A DNA stretch of 64,000 bases. Source: Mesorhizobium japonicum MAFF 303099. GTDB taxonomy: Bacteria > Pseudomonadota > Alphaproteobacteria > Rhizobiales > Rhizobiaceae. How positions within the stretch are numbered: the first letter of the stretch is position 1; every line of letters begins with the position of its first letter. Below the pieces are notes generated by a model. The model was not told where the DNA came from and ran no database searches. It saw only the letters and a list, made by a program, of their open reading frames with translations. Shown piece after piece: positions 56,968-64,000 of this stretch. The DNA lies in assembly GCF_000009625.1 (NCBI RefSeq), contig NC_002678.2, positions 4,248,001 to 4,312,000 on the forward strand, given 5' to 3'. Both the position numbers and the translations under genes were made by a program.

Positions 56968-56980
56968 AGGGGTGTTCCAG
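56968..56980. repeat. Right part of the interrupted intergenic repeat
   Basis: AGGGGTGTTCCAG continues the repeat that stops at 55823. The first two bases are the core dinucleotide duplicated at the left side. Confidence 0.65.
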
Positions 56981-57004
56981 CTTGGCGCCAGCTTACCCCT
57001 TCCC

Positions 57005-57049
57005 CGGATTGCCAACCGATCTGTGAGGGACAAATCGGTTGGCAATCCG
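57005..57049. repeat. Perfect 16-bp-arm hairpin
   Basis: CGGATTGCCAACCGAT (57005-57020) and its exact inverse (57034-57049) around a 13-base loop, just outside the right end of the IS110 element and 39 bp from the stop of the next minus-strand gene. It could end that transcript or be another intergenic repeat unit. Confidence 0.7.
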
Positions 57050-57088
57050 ACCTCTGCCACAGGGGGGAGGTAAGACCGTCGCGCATCG

Positions 57089-57403
57089 TTACTCGACGAT
57101 GCGATAGATGTTCCACAGGCTGGTGCCTGACACGACATAGGGCTCCATCTCCTTGCCCCATTTGGCGTGTGCGTCGATCTTGCTGATCTTGGCGAACATC
57201 GCCTCCAGCTGGGCCAGGCTTTCGACCTGATGGTGCGACTCGACCGTCGCTTCGCGTGCGCCGATCGATCCGGTCATGATCTGGAACTTCAGCTCGGCGA
57301 GGCCGACCTGCGAGCCGATCTCGCGTTCCCATTTCTTCAACAGGTCGAGCACGGTCTGTTTATGCCCGAACTTCGCGTCGATCTGCCATCTGGCGCTGAA
57401 CAT
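57089..57403 (-). CDS. Conserved hypothetical protein
   Basis: Soluble protein of 104 residues that I do not recognise. It begins FSARWQIDAKFGHKQTVLDLLKKWEREIG and ends in SGTSLWNIYRIVE. The short alpha/beta pattern is reminiscent of dimeric alpha-beta barrel (NIPSNAP/ABM-like) proteins, but this is only an impression. ATG 57403 follows GGGAGGAACC. Last of a run of three small minus-strand genes. Confidence 0.75.
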   Translation of the reverse strand: MFSARWQIDAKFGHKQTVLDLLKKWEREIGSQVGLAELKFQIMTGSIGAREATVESHHQVESLAQLEAMFAKISKIDAHAKWGKEMEPYVVSGTSLWNIYRIVE

Positions 57404-57440
57404 GTTGGTTCCTCCCAAGGTTGAGTTGGCGGCTGCTTGC

Positions 57441-57803
57441 CTATTCGTCCCAGGCTTGCACGACGGTCTGCCGCGCGATCCGCCCGTTCTTCAGCTCCAG
57501 CATCGCGGCGGCGAACACTTTCGTGCCGTCCGGATAGGCGCAGGCCTGGGTGAAGGCGAGGCTGTCGCCGTCGGCGATCGTGGTGTCGACCTTGTGGGTC
57601 ATCGCCCGGCTGCAGATGTCGTCCCAGAAGATGGCGATCGCCGCGCGCCCGCGGACTTCGCGCGGCTTGCTTGGCGGGTTGTTGCGGTCGATCACCCGCA
57701 CCAACGCGTCGTCGGCATAGAAGCTCGACAGCATCTTGCCATCGCGGCTCTCGATCGCCTTCTTGATCGCCGCGCCATCCACGACTTGAGTCTTGGTCAG
57801 CAT
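57441..57803 (-). CDS. SnoaL/NTF2-like protein
   Basis: Protein of 120 residues with the cone-shaped NTF2/SnoaL fold pattern (AIKKAIESRDGKMLSSFYADDALVRVI, then a C-terminal KNGRIARQTVVQAWDE). Members bind or isomerise small hydrophobic molecules. The start at 57803 is supported by GGAGG; an ATG four codons earlier would bury that signal. Lies between a hypothetical gene and a carboxymuconolactone-decarboxylase-like gene on the same strand. Confidence 0.83.
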   Translation of the reverse strand: MLTKTQVVDGAAIKKAIESRDGKMLSSFYADDALVRVIDRNNPPSKPREVRGRAAIAIFWDDICSRAMTHKVDTTIADGDSLAFTQACAYPDGTKVFAAAMLELKNGRIARQTVVQAWDE

Positions 57804-57887
57804 CTTGTCCTCCATGTGCCCGTCTTGACGATCGGGCGGTTGATATTCAGTAGGGGCTGTCCGACGCTCGCCGCCAGGCAGGAATTT

Positions 57888-58367
57888 TCACTGCGACTTC
57901 GCCTTGACGGCAGCGAAGACGTCGTCGGTCTGCTTCTTGAACGTGGCGAGATCGACCTGGCTGCCATTGAGCATCGTCGACCAATGGCGCACGATTGCCG
58001 CCATCGCGATCGTCTCCTTGATCTCCTCGTCGCTCGCGCCGTTGAGCTTGGCGGCCTCGGTATGGAAATAGATGCAGTACTGGCAGGGTATCTGCGAGGC
58101 CACCGCAAGGCCCATCAGTTCCTTGGTCTTGCCGTCCAGAGCGGTTTTCGGGTTGAGCTGGACGCCCTTGATCTCGGCCCAGGCGCCGGCGATGGCGACG
58201 TCAGGCAGTGTCTTGAACATGTCCGGCACCGAGCCGAGCGTCGCCTGGATGTCCTTGTAGGCGGCTGTCGCCGACGCATCCTCGGCCTTTGCGGGAGAGA
58301 TCGTGAGCAGCGCGCCAATCCCTGCCGCGACCACAAATGATCTGACATTCAGCTTTGACTTGAGCAT
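57888..58367 (-). CDS. Exported carboxymuconolactone decarboxylase/AhpD-like protein
   Basis: Protein of 159 residues with a Sec signal peptide (VRSFVVAAGIGALLTISPAKAEDA, cleavage near residue 29). The mature part is an AhpD-fold domain with CQYC and the following His (IPCQYCIYFHTEAAKLNGA), the redox-active CxxC...H motif of AhpD-like peroxidase partners. Export makes a periplasmic antioxidant or thiol-redox role more likely than protocatechuate metabolism. Adjacent to the hybrid LuxR gene. Confidence 0.88.
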   Translation of the reverse strand: MLKSKLNVRSFVVAAGIGALLTISPAKAEDASATAAYKDIQATLGSVPDMFKTLPDVAIAGAWAEIKGVQLNPKTALDGKTKELMGLAVASQIPCQYCIYFHTEAAKLNGASDEEIKETIAMAAIVRHWSTMLNGSQVDLATFKKQTDDVFAAVKAKSQ

Positions 58368-58475
58368 TTCATCCTCCGTTCGCAGTGCCCTTCCGGCGAT
58401 ATCCGCCTGGCCTGCATGGGGGAATTGATAGCGCTTACATCCGTCTGGCCGCTTCGCCCGAAAGCGCCATGGCTC

Positions 58476-60029
58476 TCATGGCCCGTCCGGGCCAGTGTGT
58501 CGGACCGAGAATACTGCCGCCGCCGCTCGCGACGGCAGGTCGAGCTTGAGCAATATGTTGGCGACGTGGCGCTTGACCGTGTGTTCGCTCAGCCTGAGCT
58601 CGGCTGCAATCGCGGCATTGCTCTTGCCGTCGGCAATCAGGCTCACCACCTCGCTTTCCCTCGCCGTCAGCACGGCCGGTTCGGTCGTTTTGGTCCTGAC
58701 GCGGCAGTCAGGCTCCAGGTGCTGTTCCGACATTGCCCGCACCAGCGCCATCGGCTCGTCCAGATCGTCCAGCGTGATCCGGCTGGCGTCTTCGAAATGC
58801 AGGCCTGAGCCGGTTGCCAGATCCGCGACCAGCCGCGACGCCAGGATATCGCTCCGGCTGGCGTGCGCGGCGAGCTGCATCGTCACGCGGGCCGTCAACC
58901 CCACTGGCGGCCCGCGCAGTTCGATCTCCCCGACATGCACGCCCTGCGCGCTGGCCACGCCGATCCCTTGAGCTGCCTCGCGCAGCGCCGCTGCACAGCG
59001 TATCGCGCGCGCCGGCCCATCGAAGCGCGAAATCATCATCTCGCCCTGCGTGCCCAGCGCTCGGCCGCCATGGCGCCCGACCAGCAACCGCCAGGTTTCC
59101 TGGAAGCGCTCGCTGCGCTCGCTCCACATACGGTCGCCCATCCGCGTCGTGTCGTAGATGCGCGTCACCAGAAGTGCCGCCAGCACACGGTCCGCTTCGG
59201 CGACGGCGCGCGTGCCGGTCAGGAACTCCTCGATCAGGTCGGCGACCCGGTCGACATCGCCGGTCCAGATCGGATGGTCACGACCCGGAATCTCGACCAG
59301 TCGCGCATTCGGGATTTTCTTGGCCAGGAAGCGGCTGGCGTCGGGATCGACCCGCGCATCGTTGCGGCGATGGATCAGCAGAGTCGGGGCACTGATCGCC
59401 GCCAGCACACCACGCACATCGATTTCCGCATTCATTCGCGCCAGTGCCGCCGCTGCCGTCGGGCTCGCCGACAGCCGCTCGAATCGCGCCCACCACTGGG
59501 TGAAATGCGCGTCGTCGACCCGGCCCGGCGCGAAATTCGGCAAGGTGGCACCGGTGCCCCAGGCCGTCTCGGCCGTGGCGATAAAGGCGTTGAGGCGTTC
59601 GGGCGGCATCACCCATTTGTGGAAATGCGCATATCCACCATAGAGCGCCAGCGCGCGCGTCCGCTCGGGATAGGTGGCGGCGAACAGCATGGCCATTGGC
59701 GCGCCTTCCGAAGCGCCAAGCAGGGCAGCACGACCGCTGCCGGCGGCGTCCATCACCGCGCGCACATCGTCCATACGCGTTTCCAGACTGGGTAGGTTGT
59801 GCGCATCGACACGGTCGGAAAGGCCGGTGCCGCGCTTGTCGAACAGGATCAGCCGCGAGAATGCCGACAGCCGTCTCAAGAGCCTTGTATAGCCTTCGTC
59901 TTCCCAATGCAGGTCGAGATTGGAAATGAAGCCCGGCACGAAGACAAGATCAAGCGAACCCTGGCCGACCACCTGATAGGCGATCCGCGCCTCGCCACTG
60001 AGGGCATATCGGGTCTCGATCGGCCTCAC
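58476..60029 (-). CDS. Hybrid regulator: alpha/beta hydrolase, cyclase-like domain and LuxR helix-turn-helix
   Basis: Protein of 517 residues. Residues about 1-270 are an alpha/beta hydrolase with nucleophile Ser in LGASEGAP, Asp in RRNDARVDPDA and His in PGRDHPIW. About 290-430 is a degenerate class III nucleotide-cyclase-like segment (ALGTQGEMMISRFDGPARAI). The C-terminus is a LuxR DNA-binding domain (LTARESEVVSLIADGKSNAAIAAELRLSEHTVKRHVANIL). The GTG at 60029 after GGAAG is preferred over the longer frame to 60101. Expected to be a cytoplasmic regulator of nearby genes. Its ligand is unknown. Confidence 0.9.
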   Translation of the reverse strand: MRPIETRYALSGEARIAYQVVGQGSLDLVFVPGFISNLDLHWEDEGYTRLLRRLSAFSRLILFDKRGTGLSDRVDAHNLPSLETRMDDVRAVMDAAGSGRAALLGASEGAPMAMLFAATYPERTRALALYGGYAHFHKWVMPPERLNAFIATAETAWGTGATLPNFAPGRVDDAHFTQWWARFERLSASPTAAAALARMNAEIDVRGVLAAISAPTLLIHRRNDARVDPDASRFLAKKIPNARLVEIPGRDHPIWTGDVDRVADLIEEFLTGTRAVAEADRVLAALLVTRIYDTTRMGDRMWSERSERFQETWRLLVGRHGGRALGTQGEMMISRFDGPARAIRCAAALREAAQGIGVASAQGVHVGEIELRGPPVGLTARVTMQLAAHASRSDILASRLVADLATGSGLHFEDASRITLDDLDEPMALVRAMSEQHLEPDCRVRTKTTEPAVLTARESEVVSLIADGKSNAAIAAELRLSEHTVKRHVANILLKLDLPSRAAAAVFSVRHTGPDGP

Positions 60030-60143
60030 GAGTTTCTTCCGCCCGGCCTGACGACTTCTGATCGTCAACCATAGCAGAGCCGCTTCGATAGGGCAGCTCA
60101 AACTTTAGCGAAGGTGAATGTATGTCCGGACCGCCCGCTGCGG

Positions 60144-60452
60144 CTACTTTTGCGACGCGGCGACGTCTGCCGGGGAGGGGGTGAGCCCGAGCTTGAGATC
60201 GGCCTCGGCCGGCGTGATCGGCCGCCTGATCCTGGCCGATGCAGCCACGACGAGTTCGTCGAAGCCTTCGCCGCTATCCAGCAGTTCGAAGAACTGCCGC
60301 CGCATCCTGGGTTCCCAGAATTTGTTGATGTGCTCGGCGACACCGGCAACACCTTCCTCGCGCGACTTGGAATGGAAGAAGGCCGCGATTTGGTTGGCCA
60401 TGCGCACCAGCTTTTCGCTGGTGCTCGTGATATGGTCTTCGTCATGCGACAT
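60144..60452 (-). CDS. fdsD: NAD-dependent formate dehydrogenase delta subunit
   Basis: Small subunit of 102 residues with the FdsD pattern (EKLVRMANQIAAFFHSKSREEGVAGVAEHINKFWEPRMRRQF). It completes soluble molybdenum formate dehydrogenases of the FdsGBACD type. Its start overlaps the end of fdhD by 11 bp. The ATG at 60452 is chosen over an open extension to 60497. Confidence 0.93.
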   Translation of the reverse strand: MSHDEDHITSTSEKLVRMANQIAAFFHSKSREEGVAGVAEHINKFWEPRMRRQFFELLDSGEGFDELVVAASARIRRPITPAEADLKLGLTPSPADVAASQK

Positions 60453-61272
60453 GCTGGGCAACTCCCGAAACCACCCGGTCGGGGTGGGTGAAAACATCGA
60501 AATCCTCGCCGCGCACCAGCGCCACCAGCGTCATGCCGGCCTCATCGGCGGTGCGGATGGCAAGCGCGGTCGGCGCCGAGACGGCGATGATGAAGGCCGA
60601 GCCGATCGCCGCCGTCTTCTGCACCATTTCGACCGACACGCGCGACGTCACCACGACGGCGCCCGAAGCACCGTCGATGCCGGCTTTGGCCAACGCCCCG
60701 GCCAGCTTGTCCAGCGCATTGTGGCGGCCGACATCCTCGCGCGCCATCACGACGCCCTTGCCGGGAATATAGAAGCCGGCCGCATGCACCGCTCCGGTCT
60801 CGGTGTGAAGCGGCTGCACCTTGGACAAAAGCTTGACCGAACGGACGATGTCGTCGGCATCAAGCGTAAGTTTTGACGCACCAACGGCATCGACGGAGCG
60901 CATTGCTTCCTCGATGGATTCAATGCCGCACAGCCCGCAACCAACCGGCCCGGCAAGCCTGCGCCGCCGCGCCTCGAAGCGTGTATTGGCCTGATCCTTC
61001 AGCCGGATCTGGATATCGATGCCGGCGCCATGGTCCTCGACCTCGATCGCCTCGACCTCTTGCGGGTCGGCAATGATGCCTTCCGTCAGCGAGAAGCCGA
61101 GCGCGAAATCCTCGAAGTCGGCGGGGCTCGCCATCATCACCGCATGCGTGGTTCCGGCAAAGGAAAACGCTACCGGCGTCTCCTCCGGCACCATGCGGTT
61201 GGCAACGGCCGCGCCGCTGGCGCGGTGCGCCAGCCGCGATATCTCAGTCGTTGCTTTGCGGCGCGCGGCCAC
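60442..61272 (-). CDS. fdhD: Formate dehydrogenase accessory sulfurtransferase FdhD
   Basis: Accessory protein of 276 residues that transfers sulfur to the molybdenum cofactor of formate dehydrogenase. It has the CGLCG motif with the sulfur-accepting cysteines (PVGCGLCGIES), and VAREDVGRHNALDKL, the family signature. The GTG start is 2 bp after the fdsA stop. Equivalent to fdsC in fds operons. Confidence 0.96.
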   Translation of the reverse strand: MAARRKATTEISRLAHRASGAAVANRMVPEETPVAFSFAGTTHAVMMASPADFEDFALGFSLTEGIIADPQEVEAIEVEDHGAGIDIQIRLKDQANTRFEARRRRLAGPVGCGLCGIESIEEAMRSVDAVGASKLTLDADDIVRSVKLLSKVQPLHTETGAVHAAGFYIPGKGVVMAREDVGRHNALDKLAGALAKAGIDGASGAVVVTSRVSVEMVQKTAAIGSAFIIAVSAPTALAIRTADEAGMTLVALVRGEDFDVFTHPDRVVSGVAQHVA

Positions 61273-61274
61273 AG

Positions 61275-64000
61275 CTACTCCGCCGCCTGCAGCGAGGCGA
61301 TGCGGCGGCTGTTCCTCGCCTGCTCGTCATACTCGCGCTGCCAATCCGACGGGCCGTTGGAGGCGCCGACCTGCACTGCCGTCACCTTGTACTCCGGACA
61401 GTTGGTCGCCCAGTCCGAGAAGTCGGTGGTGATGACGTTGGCCTGCGTGTCCGGATGGTGGAAGGTGGTGTAGACCACACCCGGCGACACCCGGTCGGTG
61501 ATCAGCGCCCGCAGCGTCGTCTCGCCCGAGCGGCTGGTCAGCCGCACCCAGTCGCCATCGCGCAGGCCACGGTTTTCGGCATCGTGCGGGTGGATCTCCA
61601 GCCGGTCTTCCGAGTGCCACATGACGTTGTCGGTGCGCCGCGTCTGCGCGCCGACATTGTACTGGCTGAGGATGCGGCCGGTGGTCAAAAGCAGCGGGAA
61701 GCGCGGCCCGGTCCTCTCGTCCGTCGCCACATATTCGGTGCGGATGAACTTGCCCTTGCCGCGCACGAAACCGTCGATATGCATGATCGGCGTTCCGAGC
61801 GGCGCCTTCTCGTTGCACGGCCATTGCACCGATCCGACGCGGTCGAGCAGCTCGAAGGAGACATTGGCGAAGCTCGGCGTCGTCTGGGCAATCTCGTCCA
61901 TGATCTGCGAGGGATGCGTGTAGTTCCAGTCGAGCCCGATCGCACGGGCAAGCTCCTGCGTCGCCTCCCAGTCGGCATAGCGCGCCTTCGGTTCCAGCAC
62001 CTTGCGCACCATGTTGATGCGGCGCTCCGCATTGGTGAAGGTGCCGTCCTTTTCCAGGAAGGTCGAGCCGGGCAGGAAGACATGCGCGTAGTTCGCCGTC
62101 TCGTTGAGGAAGAGATCGTGCACGACGACGCATTCCATGGCGGCGAGACCGCCGGCGACATGCTTGGTGTCAGGATCGGACTGCAGAATGTCCTCGCCCT
62201 GGATGTAGATGCCCTTGAAGGAGCCGTCGACGGCGGCGTCCAGCATGTTGGGGATGCGCAGGCCGGGTTCGTCGTCCAGCTTCACGCCCCACAGGCTCTC
62301 ATAGATGTCGCGCACGGCTTCGCCGGAGATGTGGCGATAGCCGGGCAGTTCGTGCGGGAAGGAACCCATGTCGCACGAGCCCTGGACGTTGTTCTGGCCA
62401 CGCAGCGGGTTCACGCCGACGCCCGGCCGGCCGATATTGCCGGTGGCCATTGCCAGGTTGGCGATCGCCATCACCGTGGTCGAGCCCTGGCTGTGCTCGG
62501 TGACGCCGAGGCCGTAATAGATCGCGCCATTGCCGCCCTTGGCGTAGAGCCGCGCGGCGCCTCGGATCAGATCCGGGTCGACGCCGGAAAGCTTGCCGAC
62601 GGTCTCGGGGCTGTTCTCCGGCAAGGCGACGAAGGAGGCCCAGTCCTGGAACTCCGTCCAGTCGCAACGTTCGCGGATGAAGGCTTCGTCGAAAAGCCCT
62701 TCGGTGACGATGACATGCGCCAGCGACGTCAGCACCGCCACGTTGGTGCCGGGCTTCAGCGGCAGGTGATAGTCGGCCTCGATATGCGCCGACTTGACCA
62801 TCTCGGTGCGGCGCGGATCGAGCACGATCAGCTTGGCGCCCTGGCGCAGCCGCTTCTTTAGCCGCGAGGCGAACACCGGATGGGCGGAAACCGGATTGGC
62901 GCCGATGACGACGGCGACGTCGGTGAATTCGACCGAGTCGAAATCCTGCGTGCCGGCCGAGGTGCCGTAGGTCTGGCCGAGCCCGTAGCCGGTCGGCGAA
63001 TGGCAGACGCGGGCGCAGGTGTCGACATTGTTGTTGCGGAAACCCTGCCGCACCAGCTTCTGGACGAGATAGGTCTCCTCATTCGTGCAGCGCGAAGAGG
63101 TGATGCCGCCGATCGAGGTGCGGCCGTACTGATACTGGATCCGGCGGAATTCCTTGGCCGTATGGGCGATCGCCTCTTCCCAGCTCACTTCGCGCCACGG
63201 ATCGGAGATCTTCTCGCGGATCATCGGCGACAGGATGCGGTCCTTGTGGGTAGCGTAGCCATAGGCGAAACGGCCCTTGACGCAGCTATGGCCGTGGTTC
63301 GCCTTGCCGTCCTTGTAAGGCATCATGCGGATGACTTCGTCGTCCTTCACCTCGGCCTTGAACGAGCAGCCGACGCCGCAATAGGCGCAAGTGGTGACGG
63401 CCGAGCGTTCCGGCATGCCCTTCTCGAGCACCGTCTTCTCGCGCAGCGCGTCGGTCGGGCAGGCCTGCACGCAGGCGCCGCAGGACACGCATTCGGAAGC
63501 GATGAAATCCTCATGCATGCCGGCGACCATGCGCGATTCGAAACCGCGGCCCTCGATGGTCAGCGCGAAGGTGCCCTGCACCTCCTCGCAAGCCCGCACG
63601 CAGCGCGAGCAGACGATGCACTGCGCCGGATCATAGGTGAAATAGGGATTGGATTCGTCGCGGGCGATGTAGTCGACCGCCAGCGAGCCATGGCCGGGCG
63701 CCACGCCGTCTTCCTGCTTGACGTGGTTGCGGCCCTCGACGCCATAGCGGTTCTCGGTCAGGCCGACCGACTTCGCCACCGTGTCGAATTCGCTGGCGCC
63801 GGTGCCGGCCTTCTCGTTCCAGCCGGTCGGATGGTCGGAGACGTAAAGCTCCATGACGCCGCGGCGAATGGCGTCGAGCCGGTCGGACTGCGTGCGCACC
63901 ACCATGCCTTCACCGACCGGCGTCGTGCAGGAGGCCGGCGTGCCGCCGCGGCCTTCGATCTCGACCAGGCAGACGCGGCAGGAGCCGAAGGAGTCCAGCA
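61275..64000 (-). CDS. fdsA: NAD-dependent formate dehydrogenase alpha subunit (5' end cut by window)
   Basis: Molybdenum-containing catalytic subunit that oxidises formate to CO2. About 908 codons are present and the frame continues past the right edge. The edge carries part of the N-terminal 2Fe-2S domain (SFGSCRVCLVEIE). Two 4Fe-4S ferredoxin motifs follow (CIVCSRCVRAC and CVSCGACVQAC), then the 4Fe-4S near the active site (CAYCGVGC). The catalytic Cys is in ARVCHSPTG, not selenocysteine. The C-terminal molybdopterin dinucleotide-binding domain is complete. An internal ATG at 63905 is not the true start. It transfers electrons to the FdsB/FdsG subunits expected just outside the window. Confidence 0.96.
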   Translation of the reverse strand, partial: LDSFGSCRVCLVEIEGRGGTPASCTTPVGEGMVVRTQSDRLDAIRRGVMELYVSDHPTGWNEKAGTGASEFDTVAKSVGLTENRYGVEGRNHVKQEDGVAPGHGSLAVDYIARDESNPYFTYDPAQCIVCSRCVRACEEVQGTFALTIEGRGFESRMVAGMHEDFIASECVSCGACVQACPTDALREKTVLEKGMPERSAVTTCAYCGVGCSFKAEVKDDEVIRMMPYKDGKANHGHSCVKGRFAYGYATHKDRILSPMIREKISDPWREVSWEEAIAHTAKEFRRIQYQYGRTSIGGITSSRCTNEETYLVQKLVRQGFRNNNVDTCARVCHSPTGYGLGQTYGTSAGTQDFDSVEFTDVAVVIGANPVSAHPVFASRLKKRLRQGAKLIVLDPRRTEMVKSAHIEADYHLPLKPGTNVAVLTSLAHVIVTEGLFDEAFIRERCDWTEFQDWASFVALPENSPETVGKLSGVDPDLIRGAARLYAKGGNGAIYYGLGVTEHSQGSTTVMAIANLAMATGNIGRPGVGVNPLRGQNNVQGSCDMGSFPHELPGYRHISGEAVRDIYESLWGVKLDDEPGLRIPNMLDAAVDGSFKGIYIQGEDILQSDPDTKHVAGGLAAMECVVVHDLFLNETANYAHVFLPGSTFLEKDGTFTNAERRINMVRKVLEPKARYADWEATQELARAIGLDWNYTHPSQIMDEIAQTTPSFANVSFELLDRVGSVQWPCNEKAPLGTPIMHIDGFVRGKGKFIRTEYVATDERTGPRFPLLLTTGRILSQYNVGAQTRRTDNVMWHSEDRLEIHPHDAENRGLRDGDWVRLTSRSGETTLRALITDRVSPGVVYTTFHHPDTQANVITTDFSDWATNCPEYKVTAVQVGASNGPSDWQREYDEQARNSRRIASLQAAE

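Noticed and set aside
56771..56968. 65-codon protein-like open frame filling the non-coding left end of the IS110 element
   Set aside because: It looks plausibly coding, but its only start is TTG at the element edge and the region is better explained by bridge RNA stems and guide matches.
1..64000. CRISPR array, rRNA or tRNA genes, prophage
   Set aside because: No regularly spaced repeats, cloverleaf-like sequences or phage structural genes were seen on reading.

Overview
The window is a GC-rich chromosomal segment of an alphaproteobacterium of the order Rhizobiales, most likely Mesorhizobium or a close relative. The main reasons are the glnD / mutS / malic-enzyme neighbourhood known from rhizobia, a haloalkane dehalogenase closely resembling the Bradyrhizobium/Mesorhizobium DbjA type, an fds-type formate dehydrogenase locus, and short palindromic intergenic repeats of the rhizobial kind. 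I saw no tRNA, rRNA or CRISPR array. Both ends are open: glnD lacks its 3' end on the left and the formate dehydrogenase alpha subunit lacks its 5' end on the right.

Layout. 1-13.2 kb: glnD, then a block with a family-25 glycosyltransferase, a copper P-type ATPase with a MerR/CueR-type promoter, a DUF305 protein and an aldo/keto reductase, then mutS and a malic enzyme. 13.3-24.8 kb: PAS-GGDEF cyclase, an orphan ParS-like antitoxin-type protein, a cluster of hairpins, adenosine kinase, a frameshifted EamA transporter, a CysZ-like membrane protein, a PEP-mutase-like enzyme, a secreted protein, HAD phosphatase, dut, an Lrp regulator, DUF6356, a class II amidotransferase and an amidase. 24.8-34.7 kb: FAD oxidoreductase, a TetR repressor with an operator inside an apparently leaderless promoter followed by haloalkane dehalogenase, prfC, an ArsR/SRPBCC/VOC operon, ilvD and an exporter ABC protein. 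34.7-44 kb: cytosine-deaminase-like amidohydrolase, EamA transporter, DUF805 protein, two aminoglycoside/choline-kinase-fold phosphotransferases, a methyltransferase, a dimethylglycine-dehydrogenase-like FAD/GcvT protein and a DeoR regulator. 44-50 kb: two-component system, a PmtA-like methyltransferase coupled to a DedA protein, LysR, and a MerR regulator divergent from a methyltransferase. 50-55.8 kb: ydcSTUV-patD polyamine uptake and oxidation operon. 55.8-57 kb: an IS110-family element. 57-60 kb: small enzymes and a hydrolase/cyclase/LuxR regulator. 60-64 kb: fdsD, fdhD and fdsA.

The most notable signal is the IS110-family element at about 55,824-56,967. It sits inside a copy of a palindromic intergenic repeat, its ends are bounded by a CT core (AG on the + strand), and its non-coding left end holds four short segments that match the two target halves (8 and 7 nt) and the two donor halves (9 and 5 nt), in the order expected of a bridge RNA (target loop, then donor loop). 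Joining the two ends would also build a promoter with a perfect TTGACA box at 17-bp spacing. Other readable regulatory structures are a CueR-like operator before copA, a SoxR-box-like promoter between a MerR gene without iron-sulfur cysteines and a methyltransferase, the TetR palindrome, and an ArsR inverted repeat.
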